64,000 nt of DNA. Origin: Theocolax elegans (Eukaryota > Arthropoda > Insecta > Hymenoptera > Cerocephalidae). Shown one piece after another: positions 11,418-22,772 of the stretch. Position 1 is the stretch's first letter, and each line of letters begins with the position of its first letter. A program made the position numbers and the translations under genes. The DNA is taken from the NCBI GenBank assembly GCA_026168455.1, contig CM047431.1, positions 15,240,183-15,304,182 on the forward strand, given 5' to 3'. Below the pieces are notes generated by a model. That model was not told the origin of the DNA and did no database searches. It saw only the letters and a list, made by a program, of their open reading frames with translations.

Positions 11418-11490
11418 GCGGGCGTAGCGCAGTGGTTAGCGTGAACGCCTTCGGATCCGAAGTGGCTCGGGGTCAAGACCCGACGCCCGC
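11418..11490 (+). tRNA. tRNA-Arg(TCG)-like unit, probably a pseudogene or repeat
   Basis: The 73-base unit has a perfect 7-bp acceptor stem (GCGGGCG/CGCCCGC), a D stem GCGC/GCGT with an 8-base loop and a T stem TCGGG/CCCGA. The anticodon loop reads CTTCGGA (TCG), but the anticodon stem pairs badly and the T loop is GTCAAGA instead of TTCRANN. A run of six T follows at 11495-11500 and would serve as a Pol III terminator. A second copy with the same 5' flank lies at 63693-63765, which points to a mobile or duplicated tRNA-derived unit rather than a normal gene. Confidence 0.5.
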
Positions 11491-11716
11491 TTCATTTTTT
11501 ATTCAGCACTTAAAATTCTCAAGCCCCATCTGTTACTATATTCGGTTACTCATAACCTTAGCATCGATACTACGTAGTACGCAAAGTTCTCGAATCATCC
11601 GCTAGGGTTCGCGTCGTGATGCACTATATCTCAAGCGCCCAAATATTTAATCGATTACTATATATGACTGCTACAGTCTCATATACTTAGTATGGATACT
11701 CAATATAACGTAATGG

Positions 11717-11720
<4 letters not shown>

Positions 11721-11754
<34 letters not shown>

Positions 11755-11896
11755 ATTTGATTGATAAGTGCGACATCCGCGTGACAACAGCGAAGAGAGA
11801 GAGAGAGAGAAAGTCTCGAGCCACGTGGATTTGATAAGTGTATGAGTCATGCGAGACGTTACGAAGGTTGCTTCTACACATATCTACATTCTACGT

Positions 11897-11934
<38 letters not shown>
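11721..11934 (+). repeat. CA and GA microsatellites
   Basis: There are (CA)n at 11721-11748 and about 11900-11933, and (GA)n at about 11794-11810. The short ORFs that cross them, such as poly-Val-Cys or poly-Thr-His, are artefacts of the repeat. Confidence 0.9.
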
Positions 11935-11938
<4 letters not shown>

Positions 11939-11941
11939 TCT

Positions 11942-12050
11942 TGAGTTAGAACCGGCCTGTGAGTTAGAACCGGCCTGTGAGTTAGAACCGGCCTATGAGT
12001 TAGAATCGGCCTATGAGTTAGAACCGGCCTATGAGTTAGAACCGGCCTAG
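11942..12050 (+). repeat. 18-bp minisatellite, six copies
   Basis: The unit is close to GAGTTAGAACCGGCCTRT. Copies drift in two steps (CCTGT then CCTAT), suggesting successive expansion. It directly precedes the polypyrimidine tract of a candidate terminal exon. Confidence 0.9.
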
Positions 12051-12105
12051 CTTATCTACTTTTTGTTCATATATATTAAATTAATTTGTTCTTTTTTATT
12101 TTCAG

Positions 12106-12240
12106 ATCAACGGAGAGGAGTTAAAGCTGGAAAAAGGCACAGAAGAAGCCGCTTTAATCAGGACAAAAAAATACAAGAAAATACAAAAAAATTTAGAAAT
12201 TTTTATGTCAGCAATAATAAATGCTGCCAAAAATACATAA
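12106..12240 (+). CDS. Candidate terminal exon, product unknown
   Basis: A T-rich tract ending TTTTTTATTTTCAG gives a strong 3' splice site at 12105. The downstream frame from 12106 is open for 44 codons, is rich in Lys and Glu (INGEELKLEKGTEEAALIR) and stops at TAA 12238-12240. Polyadenylation-like AATAAA words follow within 30 bases. A second frame is also open through the same stretch, so the frame is uncertain. I see no upstream partner exon in the window and cannot name the product; it may belong to a host gene or to an element. Confidence 0.35.
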   Translation: MNGEELKLEKGTEEAALIRTKKYKKIQKNLEIFMSAIINAAKNT

Positions 12241-12889
12241 TAAATGTATTAATTATAAAATAAATAATATATGTATGTACACACCGCAAATTTTAATAAT
12301 TTTCCTTCCATTATTTTCATTCCAAGTTAACTATTTAATGATCACTAAGTGTTTAATTTAAAAAAATTTTTAAAAATAATACTTCAATAACGTCCCGCAA
12401 AACAAAATTTACCGAGCGAGCGGTAGCGAGCGAGGTCTGATCAGCTAGTTGTTTATTACGTTAATAAATAATGCAAGCAAAATATGTGTGTTAATTCAAT
12501 AGGCATTAATTGTATAATACAGCAAAAACATAATTAAACCAAACGTGATAACAGCAAAAGGCATATGAAAATAGCATTAATATGTAGTATATGTAACCAA
12601 AAGAAATTATAATGCTTAAAAAAATAAATAACGCTTAAAGCAGCTTTGAATTATTATTATAACTATAAAACGCAAATTTGTGTTATCGATAATATGTATT
12701 ACAATTTAAACAAAATATTCTCTTATAGAAGCACACAAAATAAATTAAACACTTGGTTATTGCAGTTGTATAAGCTAAAAGGAGAGGGAAAATGAATTAT
12801 ATTTCTATATAATATCTACCCAGCGTATCCAAAAAATAACTATACATAACCAATATTTTCCGTGCAAGTGCTCAATCAGTAGTACTTGT

Positions 12890-13700
12890 AGAAAATGGCC
12901 GTCAAAATGGCCGGCCCGCTTCTTCTGCGTGTCTGCGAGCTTTGCTGAAGAAAGGAAAAAGCAATATGGCCGCTCTTGCGTCGCGCGTCGACGTTTACAA
13001 TAGTTATTTTTGCACGCTTTTTACTACAAAAAAAACTATTATGTTGTATGCTACTATTAGGCTGAAAGCTACTAATATTACTTAAAAGAAAAGAAAAAGA
13101 TCCGTTAATAAAAACCACGTTGGGCGCAGGTGAATGACTATCAAATAGTTAAAATGATGCAGGTATTTATTACCGTCGAGTAATACAGATGAAAGGTTGG
13201 GCGCCAGACGCGTTTATACGCGACAAGATCTTGATTAATATCTCCCGGGTTATCAAGACTACTGTAGATTCGCTCCGTTGACGATCGCGCGATTCGCTGT
13301 AGGGGAAGGAAAAAAGGGAGGATAGGAAACAGGATCCAGCACACACTAACACGGGTACTCGGCGGTACCGTAAGCAGCGAGAGTAAGTATTCACCAACCT
13401 TTTCTGGAGGATATCGGCGCTCGTTCCTCAAAGGGCTGTATCACTCTCTATCTCTTTTTCGCACTCATTCTCTCGTTTGCGATTTACTGGCAGATTTCGG
13501 CAGCGGCTAAATCTCTCGAGATGTCGTGGAGTCGATTGACCGTAGAGCTCTGGCTCTCGGCGTTTTCGAGAGCCGCGATCGTACCGCACGGTACATCTAT
13601 CTCGCATCGAGCGCGCGAGTCGATTACCGCTATCTTCATGCTACTGGTAATTGTCTCGTTGTGGGGGGATTACGCGAGTATGCGTATTCATGTATTTAAT
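12890..13700. promoter_or_regulatory. CpG-rich block, possible promoter or old LTR
   Basis: The block is markedly richer in GC and CpG than the surrounding DNA, with GCGCGAC-type words, a pyrimidine-rich stretch at 13437-13470 and a short ORF from ATG 13521 (MSWSRLTVELWLSAF) that runs past a weak donor at about 13646. A possible acceptor TTTTACAG at about 13840 is followed by an open stretch to about 14005. These could be the 5' exons of a gene, or an LTR relic like the CpG-rich solo LTR at 22.8-23.9 kb. Neither reading is proven. Confidence 0.25.
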
Positions 13701-13999
13701 ATTTTAAGAGGTCTGCTGTACACATTGTTTAAGTATAGCAACCTAACCTCATTCTGTCCTATACTATTCCTTGTACAGTACATCTATGCTCCTTGTTCTC
13801 TTAATGCATACTTGTAATAATTAAGTTGCACTTTTACAGCTGTATACTGGTTGGCGTTGGAGATTCCACAGCTTACCGCTTGGATAGAACCTCTTTGCCT
13901 TGATTACAGTCCTGTGGAGCTAAAGATGGTCCTCGAGGCTTCGTTATTAATAGCCTCCCGTGATCCATCTTGTTTGCGGTGTCAGACCTGGAGGAGCCT

Positions 14000-16990
14000 A
14001 CCTGATGTCAGCTGAGCTCGCCCATGACCTTCAACGCCAATACCACCCTAGTGCTTCGCCTGTGTTTATATGTGCTGTGCTTGGGATTGGGTTTTTAGTC
14101 TGTGAGGGTAGGCGGGAATTATTTACTGTGCGGGTAGGTAGTTATAGGATAAGGATACATGGGTAGGTAGGTTTATATTAGGAACTCGTATAGCTTGTGC
14201 AGGTAAGTAGGTGTTCGCTAGGAGTTCGGTAACTATTACTTTGACATGCGTAAAGCACATTGTCACAATATATATTACACAAATATGTATATCTGTGTGT
14301 GACTGTATGGTCCGTGCTTGTGTTTTTTTAGAGGAGGCGGGGCGGTCTCGATGATCCAACAGTAAATTTTACAGAAAAGTTAAGATTCAAATATATCAAA
14401 TGCAAACAGTAAATGTATTGAAATACTAAATATTCGAATTACTTAAAAATGAATTAATCGTATATACGAAAGCAAATTGTCCGAAATAAATAATACGTCA
14501 ATTTCCGTAAAGCACGAACGAAAAAATATCAAATCTTAATGTTACAGGGGATAATGTTGGCAAAATAAATTTATTTTTAAATTTATATATTGAAATTTAA
14601 ATAATCTAATAAAAATTGTTATTAATATAAAAATTAGAAATGTTATCTATAAGAGGAAATCTTCTCAGAAAGGTGCGCAGAAACAAAATTATAAAGTATA
14701 GAAATAAATTCAAAGATAAGTAAGCAACTTTCAGAAATAAAATAATAAATATTACGAAAGGTTAAATTTCCAAAGTACCAAAAAGTACGAAAAGTCAATT
14801 TTCCAAATTATGACAGAAAATTGATTTTTTAGAATGCGATCACATAAATGTTTAATTCTATTGTTTAAAGGGAATTCGAGGTCTCATACAGCACATAATA
14901 TTTTAAGAACATGTTTATAAGGTTAAAGCGTTAAAAATATTATAAAAACATTTTAGAATAAGTCAGCGCTAAATTGAACTTTTTAAAGCAAAACTTATAA
15001 TAAAACTACGACAAAGAAAGGATCGCTTAATTTAAAAACCCATTACTTTATTTAAATATTGAATTACAGTATATTAATTACTAATTATAATCATAAAATA
15101 CATTGTCTGGAAATTTTTTATTTACTATTTATAGATATATTGCCCTCTACTTGTAGACGTTACTCGATTCTCGATAAAATAACCTTAAAATCAGAATAAT
15201 ATGATAGTATGTTGACAATGAGGGAATAAATAACATAGTCAATTATTCTTGGAAAAAGCATTGAGTTTCTTGGAAAATAAACAAGAGGCGCTTTCGATTG
15301 CCAGTAAACATAAATAGTAAGTAAAAAATATTTTTGAGAAAAGCCTTACTGAAGATGTGAATCCGCAACGTCAACAAGGTGCAGAAGATTGACATTTTAG
15401 TAAAACATTTTCGAAAACCAATTAGTATTTTAGTCTGAAATTTAACATAAAGTTAAAATGTCGATAAAAGAAGACATCTCTTCTTTTATCAGTAAATAGT
15501 TTTATTTTGATTAAGTATTAAAAATTGACGTTCATTCCTAAAAGAAGTGCTTACTTAAAAAATCACTACACGATATAATTGGTTTCTTTTAACGGGAACT
15601 TTCCAACCCAAAAGTTACAATGAAAAAAACGAAATAAAAATTTGAAAAAATTTATAATCGTTATTTAGAACGTTCATGAAATACAAATTCTTCGATTTTT
15701 TTTAAATATTAATTTTTTCGTGAATTATGCGTAAAATTACGAAACATCCGTAACAACAATTTCGAAAAATAGGTACGTTGTACAACCCAAAAAGTTGTTG
15801 ATATTATTAATAGAACAATCGTAAAAACTTTATTAATATGACTTGATGCAACTTGAAGGGCCGGGAGCTCTTGTGTTTCGATAAATTAAACTCCTAACCA
15901 TTAAAACTAATTAATAAACTTCCAATTTTCACGGTCCGACATTGTCTTTACTTACAAAATTCAAGTTTCCATTAATATAAAATTTAAATTTAATAATTTG
16001 AAAACGTACCCGAATCTTTATTTTTATATTACTTTCGTAAATAATATTCTAACTAAAACAAGTTCTGCTCGAGTATTGTTGAATTTTTGTTTGTTTAGGT
16101 ATTATGTATAGCTAATAGATTAGGTACAATTACGTTATACCGTTAATATTTAAATAATAATATATTTTAAACTGAATTATCATGAGATAATTATTAGGAC
16201 ATTATAATAGTATGTTACTCGCTAATTGCACTACTTAATTATTTTATTCAATAATATACAAAAATATATAAATTTATTTTTGCATATCAAATGAATAATT
16301 TAAATTTATTATAAATTGACATTACCAAGACACAAACAGAATAATTTATTAAAATCGTTGGAGTTTCCTATAATGTAAATTTTTATTGTTTACGTCATTG
16401 GTTAGTCACTTCAAATAAGACTATTTGATAATACATTCTATAAAAATTTACTTTGAGATTTCGATTAAATAGATTCATGTATATATTATCTAATTTATTA
16501 AATATAGTTATAGTGTTATATTTATAGTGCTTTTAAACTTAATCTATTAAATCTGTTTCAATTTTTAAATCGTTAAAGAAAACCAGTACTAGATGTAAAA
16601 ACTATTTTTTGGAGAATTTTAAAAATTAATTTATTTATTATAAGTTCTAGATCACGTTATTCTGAATTTTTGCCTTTTTGACATAGTAGTTTCGGAATAT
16701 TTTCATTTCGTTTTCATGTTCTTTGAAATTAATTATGTTTTATTAATGTTATTTCTGAATAAAGATGATTCGATTATTTTATTTTACTTTTTATAAAGGT
16801 TCTAATATAGATATTTCGGAGGAGTGACCCCTTCTAAAGTTTAATGTTCGAAATTAAGTATTTTATATGCTAATAAGATTCTTTGAGAAGCAGTTATTTA
16901 ATTATTCTTTCTGTTTAATATGGGTTACAAAATTATATTTTAATTACATATTAATCAATTACAATATTATTTGAATATTATTAATTTATG
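14000..16990. other. Gene-empty AT-rich region
   Basis: About 3 kb with degenerate GGTAGGTAG words near 14110-14210 and otherwise AT-rich sequence. No ORF, splice-site pair, RNA gene or inverted repeat stood out. Confidence 0.5.
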
Positions 16991-16993
16991 TTA

Positions 16994-17135
16994 TCCCTGC
17001 TAAAAATAATCGATTGAAATCGATAGACATGGAAAGATTTTGCATATAAATCGATTCAAATTGATTAATTTTAATCGATTTGTATGCAAAATCTTTCCAT
17101 GTCTATCGATTTCAATCGATTATTTTTAGCAGGGA
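16994..17135. mobile_element. 142-bp palindromic MITE with TA duplication
   Basis: The element is an almost perfect hairpin: TCCCTGCTAAAAATAATCG at the left and its complement at the right, with about 65 bp arms containing CGATAGACATGGAAAG. It is flanked by TA on both sides (16992-16993 and 17136-17137), which is the target duplication of Tc1/mariner-type transposases. It has no coding capacity. Confidence 0.88.
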
Positions 17136-17335
17136 TATTACTAATAAAATAAATCAGTTTCTGACAATAATAATTCTAGATATTATTCACTAGACTTTGA
17201 CGTTTTCCATACCCATTTTGTTGCATTCAATATATTTTTGGCACTAATGATTTTTTTAACTTTATCAATTGCAATTTAAAAATATGTGTGTGTAATCTTT
17301 CTTAAAAATATTTATTTCGAAATTTGAGACAGCCC

Positions 17336-17678
17336 CACCCTGCCATTGGATTTGGTACGGATCCTCCTCTTGGCTGATCTTTCCCCCTCGAAAACCGTCG
17401 TAAGGCATTACTTTGAGAGGGGCAGTCATGTCACGTTTGGCCCTTCATCACAGGCTATCATCTCACTGTCTCGTGCATATGAAACGGCTATTCATGTCAC
17501 CCCTAGCACGCTCTTCTTCTTTTATGATGTGGTTCAACCGTCCCACAATGGATGCTGCGAAAGTCACCACGGCGTCTCAACCTTCTTGCGAACCAAGAAG
17601 GCACATTCCGATGCTCTCTGGTGTTAAAGGACCTTTCCACAAGGTTTGGAAATCGCCCCTTTCTTCCGCGAATGAATA
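17336..17678 (+). other. GC-richer ORF block of unknown origin
   Basis: The block is noticeably GC-richer than its surroundings and is open in two plus-strand frames (17346-17627 and 17413-17679). I recognise no domain in either frame or on the minus strand. It ends where the next MITE begins. It may be a fragment of a retroelement or a captured exon. Confidence 0.25.
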
Positions 17679-17820
17679 ATCCCTAGTAGAAATGGAAACG
17701 ATTTTTAAAGTAGAAACAAGGCATTTCTAAAAGATCGATAGAAAATGGCTAGTTATGACCTAAAACATAGATATTTCTAACCTCAAACCATTTAAAATTG
17801 CCATATTTCTACTAGGGATC
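17679..17820. mobile_element. Short TIR element (MITE)
   Basis: The ends are ATCCCTAGTAGAAAT and the exact complement ATTTCTACTAGGGAT (17805-17819). TA lies at 17677-17678 and again at 17821-17822, one base out from the right terminus. The internal sequence also repeats ATTTCTAA words and has no coding potential. Size and ends resemble a Tc1/pogo-type MITE. Confidence 0.75.
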
Positions 17821-18108
17821 TAATGCTATTATAAGATTACCTGTTCGTGAACAAAATGAACAATATATATACTTTCGAGAAGGACAATAAAACACATTCA
17901 TTTATAAAAATATAAATACAACATTAATATAATGGTTTAAATTGAATAAAGATGACGAGAATGCAAGACAATACTGATATACTAAAATTCCTTATCATTA
18001 TGTTTTTGACAAAAAATATAAAACATGGATTAAAAGAAAAAATTTAATAAACTTTTTACTTAGGACTACTATTATTGCATGTTCGAGATGTAAAATCGTT
18101 TGCAGATA

Positions 18109-19409
18109 TGGGCAAATCTCCCTAACATTTTTTTTGTGTCACTCACTGATTTAGCGGCTTTAAAATGTGTTTAACCTCTTTGTACCAGTTTCAATTTATA
18201 GTTCTATACTCCATCTACACGGTTAAAGTTCAATAGATACTTTGTCAACCTCCTTTGTCTCAAATTGATGCTTCAATAATTGAAAAATGTAAGAAAAATG
18301 ATGAAATATCGTGTCACTTGGAAAAAATAATTTATTATGGTTACTGTAAAATTTGGAGCATTGCTTGGAAATGGTTGAAAGTTTGAACAAGTATTCTATT
18401 TTAATAGTGCATCAAAAAAGTCTTCCATATTTTGATATGCTCCCTTCCAATAAATAGTTTCAATAGTTTGAAATTGTGTCACTGCAGGAATTTCACTAAA
18501 TTTTAAAATTATCATATTTTTCTTTCTATTGACTGGAGCATTTTCGAAATTAGCAAATAACCAAATTCTACATTTAGTAGATGTAAAAAGAAATAGATTG
18601 AGGTATAGCGCAAGTATATGCTTGCAAAAATGAAGTAGCAAATAATATTTAAGTAAAAGAATTCATACGAAACTCGGCGAAAAATTCATAGCAATGTGAC
18701 TTTGGAAGACTGTCATATTTTTTCTGTATACAGCACACCAAAATAGTAAAAATATTTTAAAGAACATATTAAATCCAACAATCTGTCAAATTTACAGAGT
18801 TTTTTTTACTAATGCTCCAAAAGTTACAGCAAAAAAATTAACTAAAATTAATTAAAACATGAATAAATTACAAATTGGATTTTCTGTGACAAGTAGAATA
18901 CATCTTCATTGAAATTTCAATAAAATTTAGTATTATTTCCACAAACTATTGGCCGAAATCGTACGCGTTTACTAGAATTTACGGAACCGACCGATGTTTG
19001 CTAACAAATAGACTTAACTTGATAGCACGGTTTGCATGAAAAATTTCGTATGAGAAAAGGGAGGGAGGGAAATTTAGAGTTGTATTGTGTGGAATTTTCA
19101 ATTATATCGACTATAAGTTGTTATTCTGTGACAGTTACTGATGCTTATTATATTTTGTTATATTTTTATTATTTTATGCTTTATGAATAAAATCTTAATA
19201 ACCATATCACTATTTTTTCTGATCTTATTATAAATAAAATGAAATATCGCGCACAACATTTGGAGCATTTCTCGCTCATGAAAACACATTATACCAATCA
19301 ATTCTAATAATATTCCTAACCTTTCATACCAAATTTCAAAGGTGTGCTCCTAAAATTGCCTGATACCACGTTTTTTCGCCAAAAATTAAAAGTTAGGGAG
19401 ATTTGCCCA
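18109..19409. mobile_element. 1.3 kb TIR element with TA target duplication
   Basis: The terminal inverted repeat is TGGGCAAATCTCCCTAAC, exact on both sides, flanked by TA at 18107-18108 and 19410-19411. The interior carries an 81-codon minus-strand ORF (18396-18641) with no domain that I recognise. The TA duplication fits the Tc1/mariner supergroup, but without a recognisable transposase this is inference from the ends. Confidence 0.82.
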
Positions 19410-19559
19410 TATACGAACTCTAAATGACTTTAGACAAACATTACCAATAGAACCACATGGGAATAGAACTAAAATTATTGAAACTTGTGTGAAAAGAAGT
19501 AGATTATGATCATATTTATCAAAGTTATCATTTAATAAAAATTTAAGCTTAAAAAAATG

Positions 19560-20077
19560 AATTAAAAATATGAATTACAAAACAATGTTAAAGAAATACC
19601 AATGCAATTCCTTTGTAATAATGATTTAGTAACAGAAATCTTTGAACTAAAAATTAATCCTAATGATCCAACATTAAAAAATAAAGTAATATTATCTCTT
19701 TTTAACTGTGATGTATTAAAAATTAATGAAGATATATTCGAAAAAATCGATTAACATAGTTATATATTTTATAGCGATGATAGAATTGAAAGTGATGTTA
19801 ATGATACATTAAAAGAATCAATCCCAACAGAACTTTTCAGACATTAACACCTAATAGATCGTCTCCACATAAATTAATATTAAAAAAGGGTGCAGTAGTT
19901 AGTTGTTTAAGAAATTTAAATATTAACGGTGGTCTTTCTAATAGCGCAAGAGTGATAATTAAAGATGTAAAACCATATGTTGTAACAGTAGAAATAATTC
20001 CAGGTAAATATGCTGATAAAATAGTATTATTACCACGTATTGATTTATCCATACGTGGAGTTTATCCAAGGCAATGA
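19560..20077 (+). pseudogene. Helitron / PIF1-type helicase C-terminal fragment
   Basis: Two plus-strand pieces line up with the C-terminal part of PIF1-like helicases. The first (about 19570-19755) reads as the segment before it; the second (about 19839-20075) has TPNRSSPHKLILKKGAVV, SCLRNLNINGGLSNSARVII and VLLPRIDLSIRGVYPRQ. These match the family pattern PPHkL.LK.G...LLRNL....GLcNGTRL ... lIPRI. One frameshift and in-frame stops separate the pieces. The Walker motifs and any Rep/HUH domain are absent. A Helitron source is the usual one in insects; other mobile PIF1 helicases cannot be excluded. Confidence 0.8.
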
Positions 20078-20416
20078 TAATTGTTGAATAAAACTGTTGG
20101 TTCTATGAAATGAGTGCTGAAACTGTCTATTTTCAATTTTTTCATTTCTATAATATCTTTGATTTATTATATCTTTGGTTTGAATTAAGATCCCATATTA
20201 AATCAAATCAAATTTTGTTGAAAAGCTATTGTTTCAAAGAATAACTTGTTTCAATTAGAGGCATATCGCTTTCGTACAGACCAAAATCAAAACTAACGAA
20301 ATAAGTCATCGATAGCCAATCTTATTACTGTAAATTAGGTATTTGTAAAAGTACTAAAAAATTCTATTCAGCATTCCAAACTTTTTTCTCATATAATGTC
20401 GTCGCTTCCGAATAAA

Positions 20417-20600
20417 AGGGTCGTATCTCAGCGACCGGTTCGAAAAGGACGTATCTCAGCGTCCGGTTAGAAAAGGTCGTATCTCAGCGGCCGGTTAGAA
20501 AAGGTCGTACCTCAGCGACCGGTTAGAAAAGGTCGTATCTCAGTGCCCGGTTGGAGAAGGTCGTATCTCAACGGCCGGTCAAAGAAGGTCGTATTTCGCG
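20417..20600 (+). repeat. 28-bp tandem repeats in the left terminal repeat
   Basis: Six to seven units near GGTCGTATCTCAGCGGCCGGTTAGAAAA follow one another; the inner units drift (CAGTGCCCGG, CAACGGCCGG). The right terminal repeat (about 23970-24130) carries five or six units in inverted orientation. They probably act as multiple recombinase-binding sites, by analogy with Foldback elements. Confidence 0.88.
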
Positions 20601-20704
20601 GGCTAAATTTTTTTTCTTAAATTTAAGTTTGCAACATTGACAAAAATCTTGTGGCATTAGATTTAACATGCGAAAAAATTATAAATACTGTACGAACACA
20701 CATA

Positions 20705-21142
20705 TTTATATATATATATATACAAACACCAGTATCGGTACTTATGGTGACACTACGTGTTATCTTGGTGTTTTGAGGTTATAAAACATATGTAACGACT
20801 CAGATATAAGGGGGAGAATATTAATTGATAGAATAATGCATAAAATACCAATTACCCAAATATCCAATAACCCAAATACCTAAATACCCCTCACGGGTAC
20901 AAAAGCACACTTTGACCTTATAACTTCAATCCTTCATTAATATTATAAGGTCAAAGTGTGCTTTTTTACCCGTGAGGGGTATTTAGGTATTTGGGTTATT
21001 GGTTTTTTATGCATTATTCTATCAATTAATATTCTTCCCCTTATATCTGAGTCGTTACATATGTTTTATAACCAAAAACACCAAGATAACACGTAGTGTC
21101 ACCATAAGTACCGATACTGATGTTTGTATATATATATATATG
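20705..21142. repeat. 438-bp palindrome sharing a module with the 7.4 kb palindrome
   Basis: Position n pairs with about 41849-n. The arms hold GTGACACTACGTGTTATCTT, GTAACGACTCAGATATAAGG and TTGATAGAATAATGCATAAAA. The centre carries CTTCATTAATATTATAAGGTC. The centre and the ATGCATTATTCT stretch match the hairpin module at 467-660 and its mirror copy, so the two palindromes are related. Confidence 0.85.
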
Positions 21143-21146
21143 TATG

Positions 21147-22710
21147 GGTATAACTGTGGGAATACGTTTTAGAGATATTCAGTAGTTCTCTTGAATTTCT
21201 AGTTTTTTCGGGGCCATTATTTTAAATTACAGAGAGTCAAAATTGACATGTTAGCACTTTTTTGCATTATATGCCCATTTTCATGAATTTTTAGCTCCCA
21301 GGGGATGCATTTTTCACTAAAAACATAAGTATGACTTTTTTTGTAAAATTTTCCGAACTTTTCATTAAAAATACTTTTAAAGACATAAATGTATGCTGTC
21401 ACACTCTTGTAAGCCATTTAAACCTTAAATAGTGAAAATCAGCAATTCTGCTCCGGACTCTGGTAACCTAATACTGTCTAAAAGATGTCTTTATAGTCAG
21501 AAACTGCCTAAAAATTTCCAGAGTGGGTCTAAATCATTAAGATCACTTATGGTCAAAATATCCGGGAAAAGTGCCCGAAATATTAATAGAAATGTATATT
21601 TGTTGCCTTATAACGATGAATCTAGTAGCATGATCATTGCAAAAAAATTTATGTACTTACCTTGGAATGGTAGAAAAGTATCTCCACTTGTTTCAGTATC
21701 CATTTAATCCCCTGTAAGCTGCTAAAAATACAAATATTATTATAAAATTATAAAAGATTATTTTTTAAACATTTATAATCCTGGATTTTTAGTTTTACAT
21801 CCCTTACAAGAATTATAATACTAATCTGAAGGATTACTATAAAAGTATCAACATTATTATTATTATTATTCAGCAATACATTGTTTAGATTTCACAAACT
21901 TGTCACTGTCACGTTATCATATTATTCATTATAATTATATATCCGATTTATTTATATATCTTTTGTATTAAATACGTATATTCAGTTATTGTAATAATGA
22001 TGTTTATATATTTATAGTAATCCTTCAGATTAGTATTATAATTCTTGTAAGGGATGTAAAACTAAAAATTCAGCATTATAAATGTTTAAAAATTAATTTT
22101 TTACATTTGTATAATAATATTTGTATTTTTAGTAGCTTACAGGGAATTAGATGGATACTGAAACAAGTGAAGATAGTTTTCTACCACTCCAAGGTAAGTG
22201 TACAAATTTTTTTGCAATGATCATGCTCATAGATTCATCGTTATAAGGCAACAAATATACATTTCTATTAATATTTCGGGCACTTTTCCCGCATATTTTG
22301 ACCATATGTGATCTTAATGATTTAGACCCACTCTGGAAATTTCTAGGCAGTTTCTGACTATAAAAAGACATCTTTTAGACAGTATTAGGTTACCAGAGTC
22401 CGGAGCAGAATTGCTGATTTTCACTATTTAAGGTTTAAATGGCTTACAAGAGTGTGACAGCATACATTTATGTCTTTAAAAGTATTTTTAATGAAAAGTT
22501 CGGAAAAGTTTACAAAAAAAGTCATACTTATGTTTTTAGTGAAAAATGCATCCCCTGGGAGCTAAAAATTCATGAAAATGGGCATATAATGCAAAAAAGT
22601 GCTAAAATGTCAACTTTGACTCTCTGTAACTTAAAATAATGGTCCAGAAAAAATCTGAAAAAATTCAGGAGGACTACTGGATACCTCTAAAACATATTCT
22701 CACAGTTATA
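21147..22710. repeat. 1.56 kb palindrome with a central spacer
   Basis: Position n pairs with 43856-n, from TAACTGTG near 21150 to CACAGTTA near 22706. The arms are about 0.7 kb, roughly 96-97 percent alike by eye, around a non-palindromic spacer at about 21860-22000. The same 66-codon ORF occurs in both arms (21217-21417 minus and 22439-22639 plus), as does a short exon-like start (see next entry). Confidence 0.9.
22151..22193 (+). CDS. Possible first coding exon of a mobile-element gene
   Basis: ATG at 22151 opens MDTETSEDSFLPLQ and is followed at once by a consensus donor AAG|GTAAGT at 22193/22194. The mirror arm has the equivalent at 21705-21663 on the minus strand (MDTETSGDTFLPFQ, also with GTAAGT); substitutions change codons but keep the frame and the donor. 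That pattern suggests a real first exon of an element gene whose remainder is missing here. It is too short to assign to a family. Confidence 0.35.
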
Positions 22711-22772
22711 GCAATATTTATTTTTTTCATCTTCGATGTGACAGGGAACCACCCATATATATATACACACAC

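Noticed and set aside
11418..11490. Functional tRNA-Arg gene
   Set aside because: The anticodon stem does not pair properly and the T loop lacks the TTC start; a second copy with the same flank suggests a repeat.
11687..12050. ORFs with poly-Val-Cys, poly-Thr-His and LEPAYE repeats
   Set aside because: They follow CA microsatellites and the 18-bp minisatellite; nothing indicates translation.
20417..20600. 28-bp regular repeats as a CRISPR array
   Set aside because: The units are contiguous without unique spacers, are mirrored at 23970-24130, and the sequence is eukaryotic. They are terminal repeats of a Foldback-like element.
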